A stretch of 64,000 nucleotides of DNA from Gilvimarinus gilvus (GTDB lineage Bacteria; Pseudomonadota; Gammaproteobacteria; Pseudomonadales; Cellvibrionaceae), in contig NZ_JAULRU010000154.1 of assembly GCF_030518155.1 (NCBI RefSeq), forward strand, positions 1-64,000. Reading direction: 5' to 3'. This document shows positions 16,457 to 26,836 of this stretch, one piece after another (the first letter of the stretch is position 1; each line of letters opens with the position of its first letter). A program made the position numbers and the translations under genes. Below the pieces are notes generated by a model. The model made no database searches and was not told the DNA's origin. It worked only from the letters and a program-made list of their open reading frames with translations.

Positions 16457-17679
16457 GACGCCGATTCAACCTTAGAATCTTGTGCCGCTAAATACTGTAA
16501 GCCCTGACGACACAGGTCGGCACTTTGCTCTGGCTCACCGAGCCGTTCAAGCAGCGCAGCGTAATCAAGATACACATCAGCGCCAGGTTTCATCTCCAGC
16601 GCCTGTCGAAAATAGTCGCGCGCCTTGCCCCACAGTTGATTGCGCACGCATAACCGCCCCAATGTTGCCATCATGGCGCCATCTGCATCGTGTTGTTTCT
16701 GCCAGCTCGTGGCCACTTTAAGTTGGTACGCAGCATCAGCTTGAACCAACCCATAGCGCTCTACCCAACACGAGTGCCACCGCTTTTGCAGTGCTTTGTG
16801 TAACAGCGGCTCTGCTTCATGATCACACCCCAAACGATGCAGTGCCATTGCAAAGGCCGCCATTAATTCAGGCTCTTGACTAAGCTTATTGGGAACCCGC
16901 TCCCATATTGCATCCAACTCCTGTTTTTGTACCGCGTCCGACCCGTCTTTCTTGCGACGGACCTCTAACTTTTTAAGTTGGCGCAGGTATACATCCACCT
17001 CCAGCTGAATAAGCCCTTCACTGCCTTTTGCAGACAAACGATGTAAGGTAGGCAACAGTTCCTCGAGTGCATCAATGTCATCCAGTGCCCAGTAAACATC
17101 TGCCAGCAAATCCAGCACCACCGGATGCTCCGGGGCCAACCGTTTAATTCGTTTTAGTGTCGCCAGACACTGCTCGTAACGTTTGCTTCCCAGCTGCATG
17201 CGCGCTTGGGTTAACGCCACCGCCAGTTCACTTCCCGGCTGACTCTTCTCAGCTTTGTGCAGTAAATCCAAAGCGCCAGGAAAGTCACCTTGCTCGTAGG
17301 CGCAGCGGGCAGCGGCAAGATAATTGACCAATGGGTTGGCCGAGCGGCTCGCGCTTTTCACCAATTGCTTGCGCGCCAATGGCCAGTTGCCTTCAATAAA
17401 CTTCACCAGAGCACTGAATGTTTTTTGCTGGCTGCGCGGTGTCTGTTTGCGCTCCCCCAGCACAAATCGGCCAAAGCGACGCGAACCGCTAAAAAAACGC
17501 CACCCCCAATAGAAAATAACAAACCCTAGCAGCCATAGACCAAGGGCCGTCCAAATGCTCATTTCGACGCTGGTGTGCCCCCACGACAGCAATACGTAAC
17601 CACGATCACTGCGCATCAGCTGAAATAATAGAGCGCCCCCCACCATGCTCGGCAATAGAAGTATCAACCGTTTTTTCAC
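16453..17679 (-). CDS. hemY: HemY, haem-operon TPR membrane protein
   Basis: 408 residues, normal length. Two N-terminal membrane segments (5-25 and about 40-62) are followed by a long TPR-rich periplasmic or cytosolic domain (A-A-R-C-A-Y-E-Q-G-D-F-P-G-A-L-D-L-L onward, and a final A-R-D-Y-F-R-Q-A-L-E). HemY of Gammaproteobacteria is encoded downstream of hemX; its exact part in haem synthesis is unsettled. The gene overlaps hemX and the cupin gene by 4 bases each, showing a tight operon. Confidence 0.9.
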   Translation of the reverse strand: MKKRLILLLPSMVGGALLFQLMRSDRGYVLLSWGHTSVEMSIWTALGLWLLGFVIFYWGWRFFSGSRRFGRFVLGERKQTPRSQQKTFSALVKFIEGNWPLARKQLVKSASRSANPLVNYLAAARCAYEQGDFPGALDLLHKAEKSQPGSELAVALTQARMQLGSKRYEQCLATLKRIKRLAPEHPVVLDLLADVYWALDDIDALEELLPTLHRLSAKGSEGLIQLEVDVYLRQLKKLEVRRKKDGSDAVQKQELDAIWERVPNKLSQEPELMAAFAMALHRLGCDHEAEPLLHKALQKRWHSCWVERYGLVQADAAYQLKVATSWQKQHDADGAMMATLGRLCVRNQLWGKARDYFRQALEMKPGADVYLDYAALLERLGEPEQSADLCRQGLQYLAAQDSKVESAS

Positions 17680-18818
17680 GAATTGCCCTCCGGCTGAACT
17701 TTATGCAGTCGTTCAATATAGTCTCGCAATAGTCGTTGAGCTTGATCGACATCTGGCAACTGCACCTGTACCTCAAGGCCAGATAGTTCCCTCAATTCAG
17801 AGACCAGTACATCCGCCGAATCCGACAAGGCGAAATAAGTATCCAACCAGGTAATCGCCTCGTGCATACTCTGCTGATACACAGGCTGCGACTCGCGCAA
17901 CAATGCCGCCTGCGCTTGCTCTAACATTAGGCGTAAATTTTGACGCAGAAAATAGCCTTGATCAGGGGCAATGAACGGCTCTACGGGCACATCGTGGCGA
18001 GTGACACGAATCAAGCTTCCCAGGTTGCGCCATGCGCGGAGTACACTGTTTTGCACTTTGGGCCACACACCCGTTAGCTCTGCTGCCCCGTCACTTGGCT
18101 CTGCAACTGCCACTTGCCGCTGGTACGCTTGCAACAGGGGCAGTGCATCGATTTGATCAATAATCGCTTGTAAGCGCAGGTAGACTCCTTCTTTATCCAC
18201 CGACTCGGCCAGCTGTAACCGGGACATCTCATCTGCCAGTACCTGACGCACGGCAAAAAGGCCCGGGTCATCTTGCTCTTTTAATATTGCGTCCGCCGCC
18301 CGGGTCATGGCTAGCGCTTCCACACTGTTATGCTCAAGTAGTACTTTTTGATTCGCCATTCGCAGCAAAAAGGCCGCTTCGGCCAATTTCCAATCATTAC
18401 GGCTAGTGCCTGTCATCGCATTCAAACGACTGTCGACTGATGCGATTTGACGTGCCAATTGAGTCAGAGCACGCTTGCTAGCCTCGTCATCGCGCGCCTG
18501 TTCCGCTGGATTTTCCAGACTTAGATAGCGCTCGTGCAACTCAGCCAGTTGGCGCTCAAACGGAGCAGGGTCAAACGGCACTACTGGCTGTGGCTCGGCA
18601 ATCGCGTCCATTTGCTGCTCGAGCGTTTGCACCTGAAGCCACAGTTGCCAGCCGTACCAGCCGCCAACCCCACCGACGGCAATCAGCAAAAAGAGGCTTA
18701 ACATTGCCAGCCCCGCGCCAGAGCGCCTCGGCGGTGCAGACAGTGACGGCTGCTCCTCCCCGCTTACCTTGGTTTCTACCGGCAATTTTTGATCGTCATG
18801 TTGCGGCGTTTCAGCCAT
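17676..18818 (-). CDS. hemX: HemX (uroporphyrinogen-III C-methyltransferase-like domain protein)
   Basis: 380 residues: a polar N-tail rich in charged residues, one membrane helix at about 37-58 (L-A-M-L-S-L-F-L-L-I-A-V-G-G-V-G-G-W-Y-G), then a coiled-coil and helical domain. Conserved blocks are W-K-L-A-E-A-A-F-L-L-R-M-A-N-Q (about 143-157) and A-L-R-M-A-D-type A-D-A-I-L-K-E-Q-D-D. Despite its old name, HemX lacks methyltransferase motifs and is thought to scaffold haem enzymes at the membrane. It lies 95 bases after hemD. Confidence 0.9.
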   Translation of the reverse strand: MAETPQHDDQKLPVETKVSGEEQPSLSAPPRRSGAGLAMLSLFLLIAVGGVGGWYGWQLWLQVQTLEQQMDAIAEPQPVVPFDPAPFERQLAELHERYLSLENPAEQARDDEASKRALTQLARQIASVDSRLNAMTGTSRNDWKLAEAAFLLRMANQKVLLEHNSVEALAMTRAADAILKEQDDPGLFAVRQVLADEMSRLQLAESVDKEGVYLRLQAIIDQIDALPLLQAYQRQVAVAEPSDGAAELTGVWPKVQNSVLRAWRNLGSLIRVTRHDVPVEPFIAPDQGYFLRQNLRLMLEQAQAALLRESQPVYQQSMHEAITWLDTYFALSDSADVLVSELRELSGLEVQVQLPDVDQAQRLLRDYIERLHKVQPEGNS

Positions 18819-18913
18819 GGTATTGAGTCTCCTACCAAGCGCTATAAGGGATTAATTACATCATTGAATATTTTGACACGGGTTGTCTTAATCTCGGATG
18901 CCAAAATAGTACG

Positions 18914-19696
18914 TCATTTCACAAGCGTCTCAAGCGCTTTTTGCATTGCCTCATCACTGGCATTGAGCGCTGTTACCACAGGGTCAAAGCACAGTTTTTG
19001 CGCGATTGCGGCAACCCGCTCACCTGGCACCACTAACGGCTGTGCCTGAAGTTTTTTTAAAGCGTCGACCGCATTGGCCACTGCAACAAGATTTTCTAAA
19101 CTCTCGCCACTGTGAACAGTTATAACAGCGTCATCGGGCGCGCAGTCTAACAGCCACCAGCGCAGCTGATTGGCAGCTTGGTCGGGTATCCGCCTGCGAT
19201 ACAGCGGGCAGGCGTTCACCTTGGCGCCTCGTGCCGACAAGGTGCGCTCAATTAAATCGCGCCCCCCTTCGCCTTTACACAGCAAAATGCGCTCACCTTC
19301 GACCCGCTGCAAACCAGCACTGGCCAGCAAAGTTTCACTGTTCATCGGCGAGCCTACCCCGCCCAAAACCTGCGGTGTAATGTCGGCGTCCCGAAGTGCC
19401 TGCGCCGTACTTTCACCAATAGCAAAGTACTCAATACCGACCGGCAATTGTGGCCAATATTCGTCGAGCCAATTAAGGGTATAAGCCACGGCATTGCGGC
19501 TGACAAAAATCACCTTGTGAAATTCATCAAATGCCAACACCTGATTTTTAATCGCTTGCGCAGCGGTGCGATCGGTGAGCGCCTCAATCGCCATACAGCT
19601 GACAATATCCGCCTGCCAACCTCTCGCCGCTAAACTCGCTTGCCATTGATCGGCCGCCGGTTGTGGCCGGGTAATTAATATGCGCATTCGGGTCAT
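18914..19696 (-). CDS. hemD: Uroporphyrinogen-III synthase HemD
   Basis: 260 residues. HemD closes and inverts ring D of hydroxymethylbilane to give uroporphyrinogen III. Family features are I-L-I-T-R-P at the start, V-I-F-V-S-R-N-A-V near 82, A-I-G-E-S-T-A near 109 and [11 protein letters not shown] in the second lobe. The start overlaps the hemC stop (ATGA), so the consecutive enzymes are translationally coupled. Confidence 0.93.
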   Translation of the reverse strand: MTRMRILITRPQPAADQWQASLAARGWQADIVSCMAIEALTDRTAAQAIKNQVLAFDEFHKVIFVSRNAVAYTLNWLDEYWPQLPVGIEYFAIGESTAQALRDADITPQVLGGVGSPMNSETLLASAGLQRVEGERILLCKGEGGRDLIERTLSARGAKVNACPLYRRRIPDQAANQLRWWLLDCAPDDAVITVHSGESLENLVAVANAVDALKKLQAQPLVVPGERVAAIAQKLCFDPVVTALNASDEAMQKALETLVK

Positions 19697-20640
19697 TGCA
19701 GCTCGCGGCCGTAAACCTCAGCCAGAATTTTATCGGCGCCGGCGGCGAGTAAGCGTTCGGCGAGCTCAATCCCCATGGCGTTTGCCTCAGCTACCGGGCC
19801 TGTGACCTCATCAAACAAAATAGTCGAGCCATCGATAGCACCTACCAGCCCGCGCAACCTGAGGCCGGCCTCACAATGCTCTGCGTAGCAGGCAATAGGG
19901 ACCTGACATCCACCTTCTAAACGACGATTCATAGCCCGCTCGGCTACGACACACTCCGCTGTGGAGGCGTGATGCAGAGGTGCCAGCAGCCGGTGCAGCT
20001 CCTCGTCGTCGCTGCGACACTCAATGCCCACGGCGCCCTGACCGCCGGCGGGCAGCGATAACTCCGGAGCAAGGTAGCTGGCAATACGCGGCTCAAGTTC
20101 GAGGCGAAGCAGGCCGGCACTGGCAAGGACAATGGCATCGTATTCGCCGTTGTCGAGCTTTTGCAGGCGAGTTTGTACATTGCCGCGCAGAAATTTGATT
20201 TCAAGATCGGGTCTGGCGGCCAATATCTGGCACTGCCGACGTAAACTAGAGGTGCCAACAACCGCACCTGCGGGGAGTTCATCCACCGTTTTGTAGGTAT
20301 TGCTGACAAAGGCGTCGCGCGGGTCTTCCCGTTCGCAAATAACCGACAAGCCCAAGCCCTGCGGAAATTCCATAGGCACATCCTTCATTGAATGCACGGC
20401 GATATCCGCACTGCCATCGAGCATGGCCTGCTCCAACTCCTTAACGAACAAGCCTTTGCCGCCGACTTTGGCCAGAGGAACATCGAGAATTTTGTCACCC
20501 TTGCTTTTAAGTGGTAGCAACTCGACACCAAGGCCGGGGTGATGCCGCTCCAGCTCAGCTTTTACGTATTCTGCCTGCCACAGTGCCAATAGGCTTTTAC
20601 GGGTGGCAATTCGGATTCGTCTTGGCGCAGCTACACTCAT
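19693..20640 (-). CDS. hemC: Porphobilinogen deaminase (hydroxymethylbilane synthase) HemC
   Basis: 315 residues from the ATG at 20640, chosen because homologues begin close to R-I-R-I-A-T-R-K-S; the open frame runs 21 codons further upstream without a good ribosome site. The enzyme joins four porphobilinogens. Seen: R-K-S near the start, S-S-L-R-R in the catalytic cleft, R-G-N-V-Q-T-R and C245 in E-G-G-C-Q-V-P, which carries the dipyrromethane cofactor. It is first of hemC-hemD-hemX-hemY-cupin and lies just after algR, as in Pseudomonas. Confidence 0.95.
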   Translation of the reverse strand: MSVAAPRRIRIATRKSLLALWQAEYVKAELERHHPGLGVELLPLKSKGDKILDVPLAKVGGKGLFVKELEQAMLDGSADIAVHSMKDVPMEFPQGLGLSVICEREDPRDAFVSNTYKTVDELPAGAVVGTSSLRRQCQILAARPDLEIKFLRGNVQTRLQKLDNGEYDAIVLASAGLLRLELEPRIASYLAPELSLPAGGQGAVGIECRSDDEELHRLLAPLHHASTAECVVAERAMNRRLEGGCQVPIACYAEHCEAGLRLRGLVGAIDGSTILFDEVTGPVAEANAMGIELAERLLAAGADKILAEVYGRELQ

Positions 20641-20712
20641 AGTCGTCTCTTTTCTGGAAAGTCTGTGTCCGCCGAAGCAGGTTGAGGCCGAGCGGGGCCA
20701 CATGATACCAAT

Positions 20713-21438
20713 TCACAGGCTTTGTAACAGAGCCTTCACTTCACTCGCATGACGGCGACTGACCACGGGCCGGGTGTCGATATCTGACAGCCGCACCTGA
20801 TAACCCCCTTCGGCGGTTCGCTCAAGGGCCTCAATAAACTGGCAAACCACCAGCGCATTGCGATGCACACGAATCATTTGCCCCGCAAATTCTTCTTCCA
20901 GCTCCTTTAGGGTAGTGTCGAGCAGGTGCTGGCCTTGGGTATGGTAAACGGTGACGTACTTTTGATCCGCGAGAAAATAGCGAATATTAGCCACCGGAAT
21001 ACGCTCCATACCCCGGTGGGTTTTAGCGGTGATACTGGTACGTGCGTGCTCATTAGTTGCCGCGGCACGCTGTATTTTGTTGAGCTGGGTTATTTTAGCC
21101 AGCGCTTGTTGTAACTGCCCCTGACGTACAGGTTTTAACAAATAGCCAACCGCTGAGGTGGAAAACGCGTCCAGCGCATACTGCTCGTATGCGGTGCAAA
21201 AAATAACCGCCGGAGGATCTTCCAGCGCCTCAATCTGTTGCGCCACCGTTAGGCCACCCGGCCCAGGCATTTCAATGTCCAGCAGTACAATGTCCGGGTC
21301 GAGCCGCTCAATTTGCAACAGAGCCTGACGGGCATCAGCGGCCTCACCGGCGACATGATACTCTTCGAGGCCCTCCAGCATGCGCATTAAGCGAGAGCGC
21401 GCCAGAGGCTCATCATCGACAATTAGCACTTCCAACAT
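20713..21438 (-). CDS. algR: LytTR response regulator AlgR
   Basis: 241 residues: a receiver domain with D54 in V-L-L-D-I-E-M-P, the acidic pocket D8-D9, a conserved K in L-K-P-V-R, and a C-terminal LytTR DNA-binding domain (about 140-238; Y-F-L-A-D-Q-K-Y-V-T-V, V-H-R-N-A-L-V). In Pseudomonas AlgR controls alginate, type IV pili and other virulence traits. It forms a unit with algZ (24-base gap) and lies upstream of hemC, the same order as in Pseudomonas. The ortholog call rests on synteny plus domain architecture. Confidence 0.88.
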   Translation of the reverse strand: MLEVLIVDDEPLARSRLMRMLEGLEEYHVAGEAADARQALLQIERLDPDIVLLDIEMPGPGGLTVAQQIEALEDPPAVIFCTAYEQYALDAFSTSAVGYLLKPVRQGQLQQALAKITQLNKIQRAAATNEHARTSITAKTHRGMERIPVANIRYFLADQKYVTVYHTQGQHLLDTTLKELEEEFAGQMIRVHRNALVVCQFIEALERTAEGGYQVRLSDIDTRPVVSRRHASEVKALLQSL

Positions 21439-21461
21439 TCTCGCCTTCCTTACCTTAGTTG

Positions 21462-22544
21462 TTATCTCGCAGACGGTTCACGCGAACAGGCGCTAAGACC
21501 TATATTGATAGAAACCGTAAATTCATCTTCTGTCGCATTCAGCTTAAGCTGGGCCGCACTACCGAAATGCGCAGCGAGCCGGTGCTGTATATTCAACAAT
21601 GCCATACGATTGCCATCGGCAGGCTTATCAGAGCGTTGAGCTGGCTTGGGGTTGGTTACCGAAAGAGTCAATTGATCACCCTCGACTGCGGCGCGAACTG
21701 TTAGTGCGCCCCCTTGGGTGGAGGGCTCTATGCCATGCTTAATGGCATTCTCTACCAACGGCTGCATTAATAAATTAGGCAAAACCAGCCCGGCTGGTAA
21801 CTCCTCCACCTGCCAGCCGACCTTCAGCCGCTCACCCAGCCGCGCCTGCTGAATGTGCAGGTAGCTTTGGCACAACTGCAGTTCGCGCTGTGCCGGAATG
21901 AGTGCGGCCTCGGCAATACTGGCGCGCAACAGGTCGCTCAGATCCTCCACCTGCCGCTCGGCCAGTATCGGATCCACCGCTATTAGACTAGCGATGCTGT
22001 TCATGCTATTGAACAAAAAATGGGGCTCGATGCGCGACTGCAAAGCCTGAATACGGGCCCTCAACTCAGCCTCCTGTTGATGCCGTAGCAATTGCTGTAA
22101 ATACAGATAGCGTAAGACAATGCCGGCTAACAGAGCGGCAATAACCAGGTTATTCGCGACCGGCCACCAATCGATAGAATGCTCATCGAGGCCGCGCAAC
22201 AACCATTGCCCAACGATAGAATAACTCGCAGTGACCAGTAACACGATGGCGTAACTGATCAGGCCTGCAGCGACGGCCCCCAAACGTATTAATTTCGGCT
22301 GCAGGTAACACAGTATGGCTGCGGAGCTAAGCACCACCCACTGTACTAAAAAGGACACCAACCCCAAATGGGCCCAGGTGATATAGCGCAGCCCAGAACT
22401 GCTAACGGCCAATAACACCGCTAACAGCTCGGCGGCGAGTACGAGCAGTAAAAGAGCATAGCCCGAGCACAAGTTGGGTATTAACCCCCCGCTGCCACCG
22501 GGGGTCGTCTGCGCGCTGTTATGCTGTTTCGATCCTTGCCCCAT
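21462..22544 (-). CDS. algZ: LytS-type sensor histidine kinase AlgZ/FimS
   Basis: 360 residues. Four to five membrane segments (about 28-150) are followed by a short linker and a His_kinase domain in which H175 lies in R-I-E-P-H-F-L-F-N-S-M-N. An ATPase domain follows with N in L-V-E-N-A-I-K-H-G. This atypical kinase class pairs with LytTR regulators, here the adjacent algR. It is divergent from argH, as in Pseudomonas. A perfect palindrome GGCGTATACGCC lies 62 bases upstream of its start. Confidence 0.88.
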   Translation of the reverse strand: MGQGSKQHNSAQTTPGGSGGLIPNLCSGYALLLLVLAAELLAVLLAVSSSGLRYITWAHLGLVSFLVQWVVLSSAAILCYLQPKLIRLGAVAAGLISYAIVLLVTASYSIVGQWLLRGLDEHSIDWWPVANNLVIAALLAGIVLRYLYLQQLLRHQQEAELRARIQALQSRIEPHFLFNSMNSIASLIAVDPILAERQVEDLSDLLRASIAEAALIPAQRELQLCQSYLHIQQARLGERLKVGWQVEELPAGLVLPNLLMQPLVENAIKHGIEPSTQGGALTVRAAVEGDQLTLSVTNPKPAQRSDKPADGNRMALLNIQHRLAAHFGSAAQLKLNATEDEFTVSINIGLSACSREPSAR

Positions 22545-22606
22545 GCTGCCGAGTTCCGCTGATTAATTTATTACGCCCTGCTTTCGGTCACTTTGCTTAG
22601 TATAAC

Positions 22607-22618
22607 GGCGTATACGCC
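22607..22618. promoter_or_regulatory. 12-base palindrome GGCGTATACGCC in the algZ-argH divergent region
   Basis: Exact palindrome between the two divergent starts, next to a minus-strand -10-like TATACT on its left and upstream of a plus-strand TATAAT at 22672-22677. Its position over both promoters suggests an operator. The binding protein is unknown. Confidence 0.35.
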
Positions 22619-22750
22619 ACTGCACGTCACGTTCGCCTGAACCAGAAGGGCGCAGCTCTCGTCAGATACGCTATAATGCCGCCACTTTTTATTTTCTGGC
22701 CAATGTTCACACCGGTGACTGCGCCACCAACGACTGCTGTGAGAGAAATT

Positions 22751-24142
22751 ATGAGCGATACCGATCAGACCAACAAATCCTGGGGTGGGCGCTTTAGTGA
22801 AGCGACTGACGCGTTTGTTGAGCGCTTTACCGCATCCATTGGTTTTGACTGGCGACTGTATCATCACGACATCAATGGTTCTATTGCCCACGCCACAATG
22901 TTAGAGAAAGTCGGTGTGCTCAGCGCCGAGGAAAAGCAGCAAATCATCACTGGATTGGAAGAGATCCGCGCCGATATTGTCGCCGGTAACTTTGAGTGGT
23001 CTGTTGCGCTGGAAGATGTCCACATGAACATCGAAGCCGCCCTCACCTCCAAAATTGGCATCACCGGCAAGAAGTTACACACAGGGCGCTCGCGTAACGA
23101 TCAGGTAGCCACTGATATTCGCCTCTACCTGCGCGATGAAATTGACGCCATTGCTGTTGAGCTCAAGCGCCTGCAAGTCGGTATTTTGGGTGTCGCCGAG
23201 CGCGAAGCCGACACCATTATGCCCGGCTTCACCCACCTGCAAACCGCACAACCCGTTACTTTTGGTCACCACCTATTGGCTTGGAATGAGATGCTGACCC
23301 GCGACGCCAGCCGCCTCAGTGACTGCCGCAAACGTCTTAATCAGTCGCCCTTAGGCGCCGCCGCGCTAGCGGGTACCACATACCCAATAGATCGAGCCTA
23401 CACAGCGCAGCTACTGGGTTTTGATGGCCCCACCGCCAACAGCCTGGACTCGGTATCAGATCGCGATTTCGCCATTGAATTCTGTGCCTTCGCCAGCATC
23501 CTCTTGACTCACTTGTCTCGCGCCAGCGAGGAGCTGGTGCTCTGGACCAGTGCCCAATTCAACTTTATCGATCTGCCCGACCGCTTTTGCACAGGCTCAT
23601 CGATTATGCCGCAAAAGAAAAATCCGGACGTACCTGAGCTTGTGCGCGGCAAAACGGGCCGCGTTAACGGCCACTTGATTAGCCTCCTTACCTTGATGAA
23701 ATCACAGCCACTGGCTTACAACAAAGACAATCAAGAAGACAAGGAACCTCTGTTTGACGCCATCGACACGGTCAAAGATTGCCTGCGCGCTTTTGCCGAT
23801 ATGATACCGGCCATTACGGCCCGTAAAGAGAACATGTACGAAGCCGCGCGGCGGGGATTCTCGACTGCAACCGACCTGGCTGACTATTTGGTGCGCAAAG
23901 GTATGCCTTTTCGCGACGCCCATGAAGTCGTGGGCAAATCGGTCGCCTACGGCATCGAAACCGGCAAAGACCTGTCGGAGATGAGCCTGGAGGAGCTCCA
24001 GCAATTCTCCGCCACCATCGCCGCTGATGTATTTGAGGTACTCACGCTGGAGGGCTCGGTGGCGGCCCGCAACCATATTGGCGGCACTGCGCCGCAACAG
24101 GTTGAAGCCGCGGTAGTGCGCGCACGCAGCTTGCTGGGGTGA
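22751..24142 (+). CDS. argH: Argininosuccinate lyase ArgH
   Basis: 463 residues from ATG 22751, where homologues begin (W-G-G-R-F soon after); an in-frame ATG 75 bases upstream would add an unconserved tail. The enzyme splits argininosuccinate into arginine and fumarate, the last step of arginine synthesis. Seen: [13 protein letters not shown]-x-A-Q-P and the fumarase/lyase signature [10 protein letters not shown] (282-291), whose flexible loop holds the catalytic serine. Upstream there is a TATAAT at 22672. Confidence 0.95.
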   Translation: MSDTDQTNKSWGGRFSEATDAFVERFTASIGFDWRLYHHDINGSIAHATMLEKVGVLSAEEKQQIITGLEEIRADIVAGNFEWSVALEDVHMNIEAALTSKIGITGKKLHTGRSRNDQVATDIRLYLRDEIDAIAVELKRLQVGILGVAEREADTIMPGFTHLQTAQPVTFGHHLLAWNEMLTRDASRLSDCRKRLNQSPLGAAALAGTTYPIDRAYTAQLLGFDGPTANSLDSVSDRDFAIEFCAFASILLTHLSRASEELVLWTSAQFNFIDLPDRFCTGSSIMPQKKNPDVPELVRGKTGRVNGHLISLLTLMKSQPLAYNKDNQEDKEPLFDAIDTVKDCLRAFADMIPAITARKENMYEAARRGFSTATDLADYLVRKGMPFRDAHEVVGKSVAYGIETGKDLSEMSLEELQQFSATIAADVFEVLTLEGSVAARNHIGGTAPQQVEAAVVRARSLLG

Positions 24143-24352
24143 TCAACCCTTCCCTCCCCTCGCCGTCAGGTCTTCGGCCCTGACGGCTCTCTCCGTGATT
24201 TACGCCAATAACGTCCGCTCTCGAGCCTGGGATGGTGGATTTGACGCAAATTTCTACTATTATTAAGCTATCCCGCATGACGGCAGGGCGGTGGTTGCGC
24301 GCCCCAAAATCACCACAAGCGAGTCTAGTGGCTAGCACAGGACAGTCAAATT

Positions 24353-26836
24353 ATGACGAACCAAGGCAAGGATACAAGCGCGCTAGAGGCGCGAGTCGCC
24401 CAGCTCGAACAGGCCCTGGCGATACTAACCCAGAGCGCGGGCGAATCTAGCGGGCAAGGTTCGTCTGCACTGCAGCGGCATTTCGCATTGCTGCTGGGCG
24501 AAGCCAGTCTAGACGATATTCAAGCCAGCTTGCTGCTGCTGAGTGAACAATTGAATATTCAGCCTCTAACCTTGTGGTCCGTCGATAAAACCATTAACCA
24601 CTGGCAACTGATTGCCAGTCAATCTGAAGACACTCCGCCGGCACTAGAGAGCTCAGCGATACAGGTGCTCAGAGACGGCTTTGAACTACCCTTGCCCGGT
24701 GGCAATCTCATACCGATTCAAATCCGCCAGCACACCCTGGCAGTGCTGTGCCTGCCTACCGATATCATCGAGCCACTTTTACAGTTCGCCATAAAAATCG
24801 CCACCTTGATGTGGGAAGCGTTCGAGCACAACCAATTGATTCAAAAACTGCGCGAACGTGACAAGCGCTTTCGCTACGCCATGCGAGCCTCAAGCAATGG
24901 CCTGTGGGACTGGGATCTGACGCGGAACAAAATATACTTCAGCAGTGGCTACTTGCGTATGCTCGGTTACGATTACGAACCCATGCCAGGCACTTTAGAG
25001 ACACTCAAAAACTATTTTATTCACCCTGACGATCTCGATAACGTACTGCAAGAATTCAATACAGCCATTCATAATGGACGCGAACACTTGCGTCTAGAAC
25101 ACCGCGTTCTGCACAAAAATGGCAACACCCTTTGGGTTCATTCTCAATGCATATTTGTGGAGCCAGACCCACATGGCACACCAACTCGCTGTGTCGGCAC
25201 CAATGCAGAGATAACACAATCGATTGCCGATCGCGAGGAGCTGCTGAAAGCCAAAGCCGAAGCCGAGTTGGCCAGTCAAACCAAGAGCAAATTCTTAGGC
25301 AGTATGAGCCATGAGATCCGAACACCGATGAATGCCATTCTTGGCCTTGGCCACCTACTCAACGACACCGCACTGGACTCACAACAAAAAAGCTATCTCG
25401 ACAGTATTAATCACGCCGCCAATTCGTTGCTGCAAACGATAAATCAGGTTTTTGATTACGCCAAACTCGAAACTGGCCACATTATTCTCGAAAATGCTCA
25501 TTTTGACTTAGAGCATGTTTTCGAGCGCCTGTCCCGCATGTTCGAAAGCGCCACAGTACACAAACCTGTTAATATTATTTTTGATATTGCCGATGAGGTT
25601 CCTCGCTTTTTACGCGGCGATGCCGTTCGCTTAGGCCACATCATAAGTCACCTGGTTACCAACGCCTTGCAATACTCGAACAGTGATGAAATTGTTGTTA
25701 ATGTTGAAAACCTCAACATGCAAAGCGATAAAGTCCAACTTAGATTTAATATTATCGATCATGGTAAGGGTCTGAAGCCTAAAACACTACAAGCTTTGCA
25801 GCACGACCTCAACACCCGGCCACACGCTGGCGCACCAGGAAAAAACGGCTTCGGATTGCAAATATGCAAACTCCTGGTTCAGCTGATGAATGGACAAATT
25901 GATATAGTTAGCAAACCGGGTAAAGGCGCGAAATTTTCATTTAGTGCAGACTTCGAACATAGCCATATAGGCGACCACCGAATAAGCAGCGAACACAGCA
26001 GTTGCCGGGCACTTCGCCTACTGGTGATTGATGACAACCAGCTCGCCCTCGACATACTGGCGAAATCTGCAGGCAAACTTGTGGACCATGTTGACACAGC
26101 TTCCAACGCGGCGGATGCATTGAAAAAAATAATCGCAGCAGAAAAAGATCATAGAGCTTACGATTTGCTGCTGCTTGACTATAAAATGCCATTAAGAAAT
26201 GGCCTCGAAGCAGCGCGTGAAATCAAAAAATCTAATAAGATAAAGCAAAAACCAAAAATCTTTTTAGTTTCATCTTTTCAGCGCGACGAAATTTTTCTAC
26301 AGCACAAGGATGCCGACTTCGTCGATGATTTCCTCAGTAAACCAGTAAGCGAGTCCAGATTATTCGACGCCATATGCAGAGCACTTCCCGAGTGCTTAAC
26401 CGGCGATGATCAAAGTTCCGATGACGAGCAACATACGCTTCTTAAGGGTAAGCGGGTACTTCTGGTCGAAGACAACCTCGTCAACCAACAGGTTGCCTGC
26501 GGAATCATGAAGAAAAAAGGCATTACGGTTATCAATGTAGACAACGGCCAGCAAGCCGTCGACCGATTAACAGGCGAAGAACACTTTGATGCGGTATTAA
26601 TGGACATTGAAATGCCAGTTCTGAATGGTCTGGAAGCAACAGCGGCCATACGCATAATGCACCACCGAAAACATTTGCCTATAGTGGCGGTAACCGCTCA
26701 AGCTATGGCAGGAGACCGGGAACGTTGTCTGGAGATAGGCATGAACGATTATATTAGTAAACCAATCAACCCCCAGATACTATACCAAACGCTTGCCGAT
26801 CTGCTCAACGGACATAAATTCACCGTCAATCACTGA
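24353..26836 (+). CDS. Hybrid sensor histidine kinase (GAF-like, PAS, HisKA, HATPase, two receivers)
   Basis: 827 residues, no membrane segment. Order: coiled coil (about 8-28), a GAF-like region (40-160), a PAS_3 domain (about 170-295; W-D-W-D-L-T, H-P-D-D), HisKA with phospho-acceptor H320 in S-H-E-I-R-T-P-M-N, HATPase (N-A-L-Q-Y-S, D-H-G-K-G-L, G-F-G-L-Q-I), REC1 with D609 and REC2 with D751 plus K in S-K-P-I. There is no output domain, so phosphate must pass elsewhere. AGGACA precedes the start. Its TGA overlaps the cyaA ATG by one base, so it is translationally coupled to adenylate cyclase. The stimulus is unknown. Confidence 0.88.
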   Translation: MTNQGKDTSALEARVAQLEQALAILTQSAGESSGQGSSALQRHFALLLGEASLDDIQASLLLLSEQLNIQPLTLWSVDKTINHWQLIASQSEDTPPALESSAIQVLRDGFELPLPGGNLIPIQIRQHTLAVLCLPTDIIEPLLQFAIKIATLMWEAFEHNQLIQKLRERDKRFRYAMRASSNGLWDWDLTRNKIYFSSGYLRMLGYDYEPMPGTLETLKNYFIHPDDLDNVLQEFNTAIHNGREHLRLEHRVLHKNGNTLWVHSQCIFVEPDPHGTPTRCVGTNAEITQSIADREELLKAKAEAELASQTKSKFLGSMSHEIRTPMNAILGLGHLLNDTALDSQQKSYLDSINHAANSLLQTINQVFDYAKLETGHIILENAHFDLEHVFERLSRMFESATVHKPVNIIFDIADEVPRFLRGDAVRLGHIISHLVTNALQYSNSDEIVVNVENLNMQSDKVQLRFNIIDHGKGLKPKTLQALQHDLNTRPHAGAPGKNGFGLQICKLLVQLMNGQIDIVSKPGKGAKFSFSADFEHSHIGDHRISSEHSSCRALRLLVIDDNQLALDILAKSAGKLVDHVDTASNAADALKKIIAAEKDHRAYDLLLLDYKMPLRNGLEAAREIKKSNKIKQKPKIFLVSSFQRDEIFLQHKDADFVDDFLSKPVSESRLFDAICRALPECLTGDDQSSDDEQHTLLKGKRVLLVEDNLVNQQVACGIMKKKGITVINVDNGQQAVDRLTGEEHFDAVLMDIEMPVLNGLEATAAIRIMHHRKHLPIVAVTAQAMAGDRERCLEIGMNDYISKPINPQILYQTLADLLNGHKFTVNH

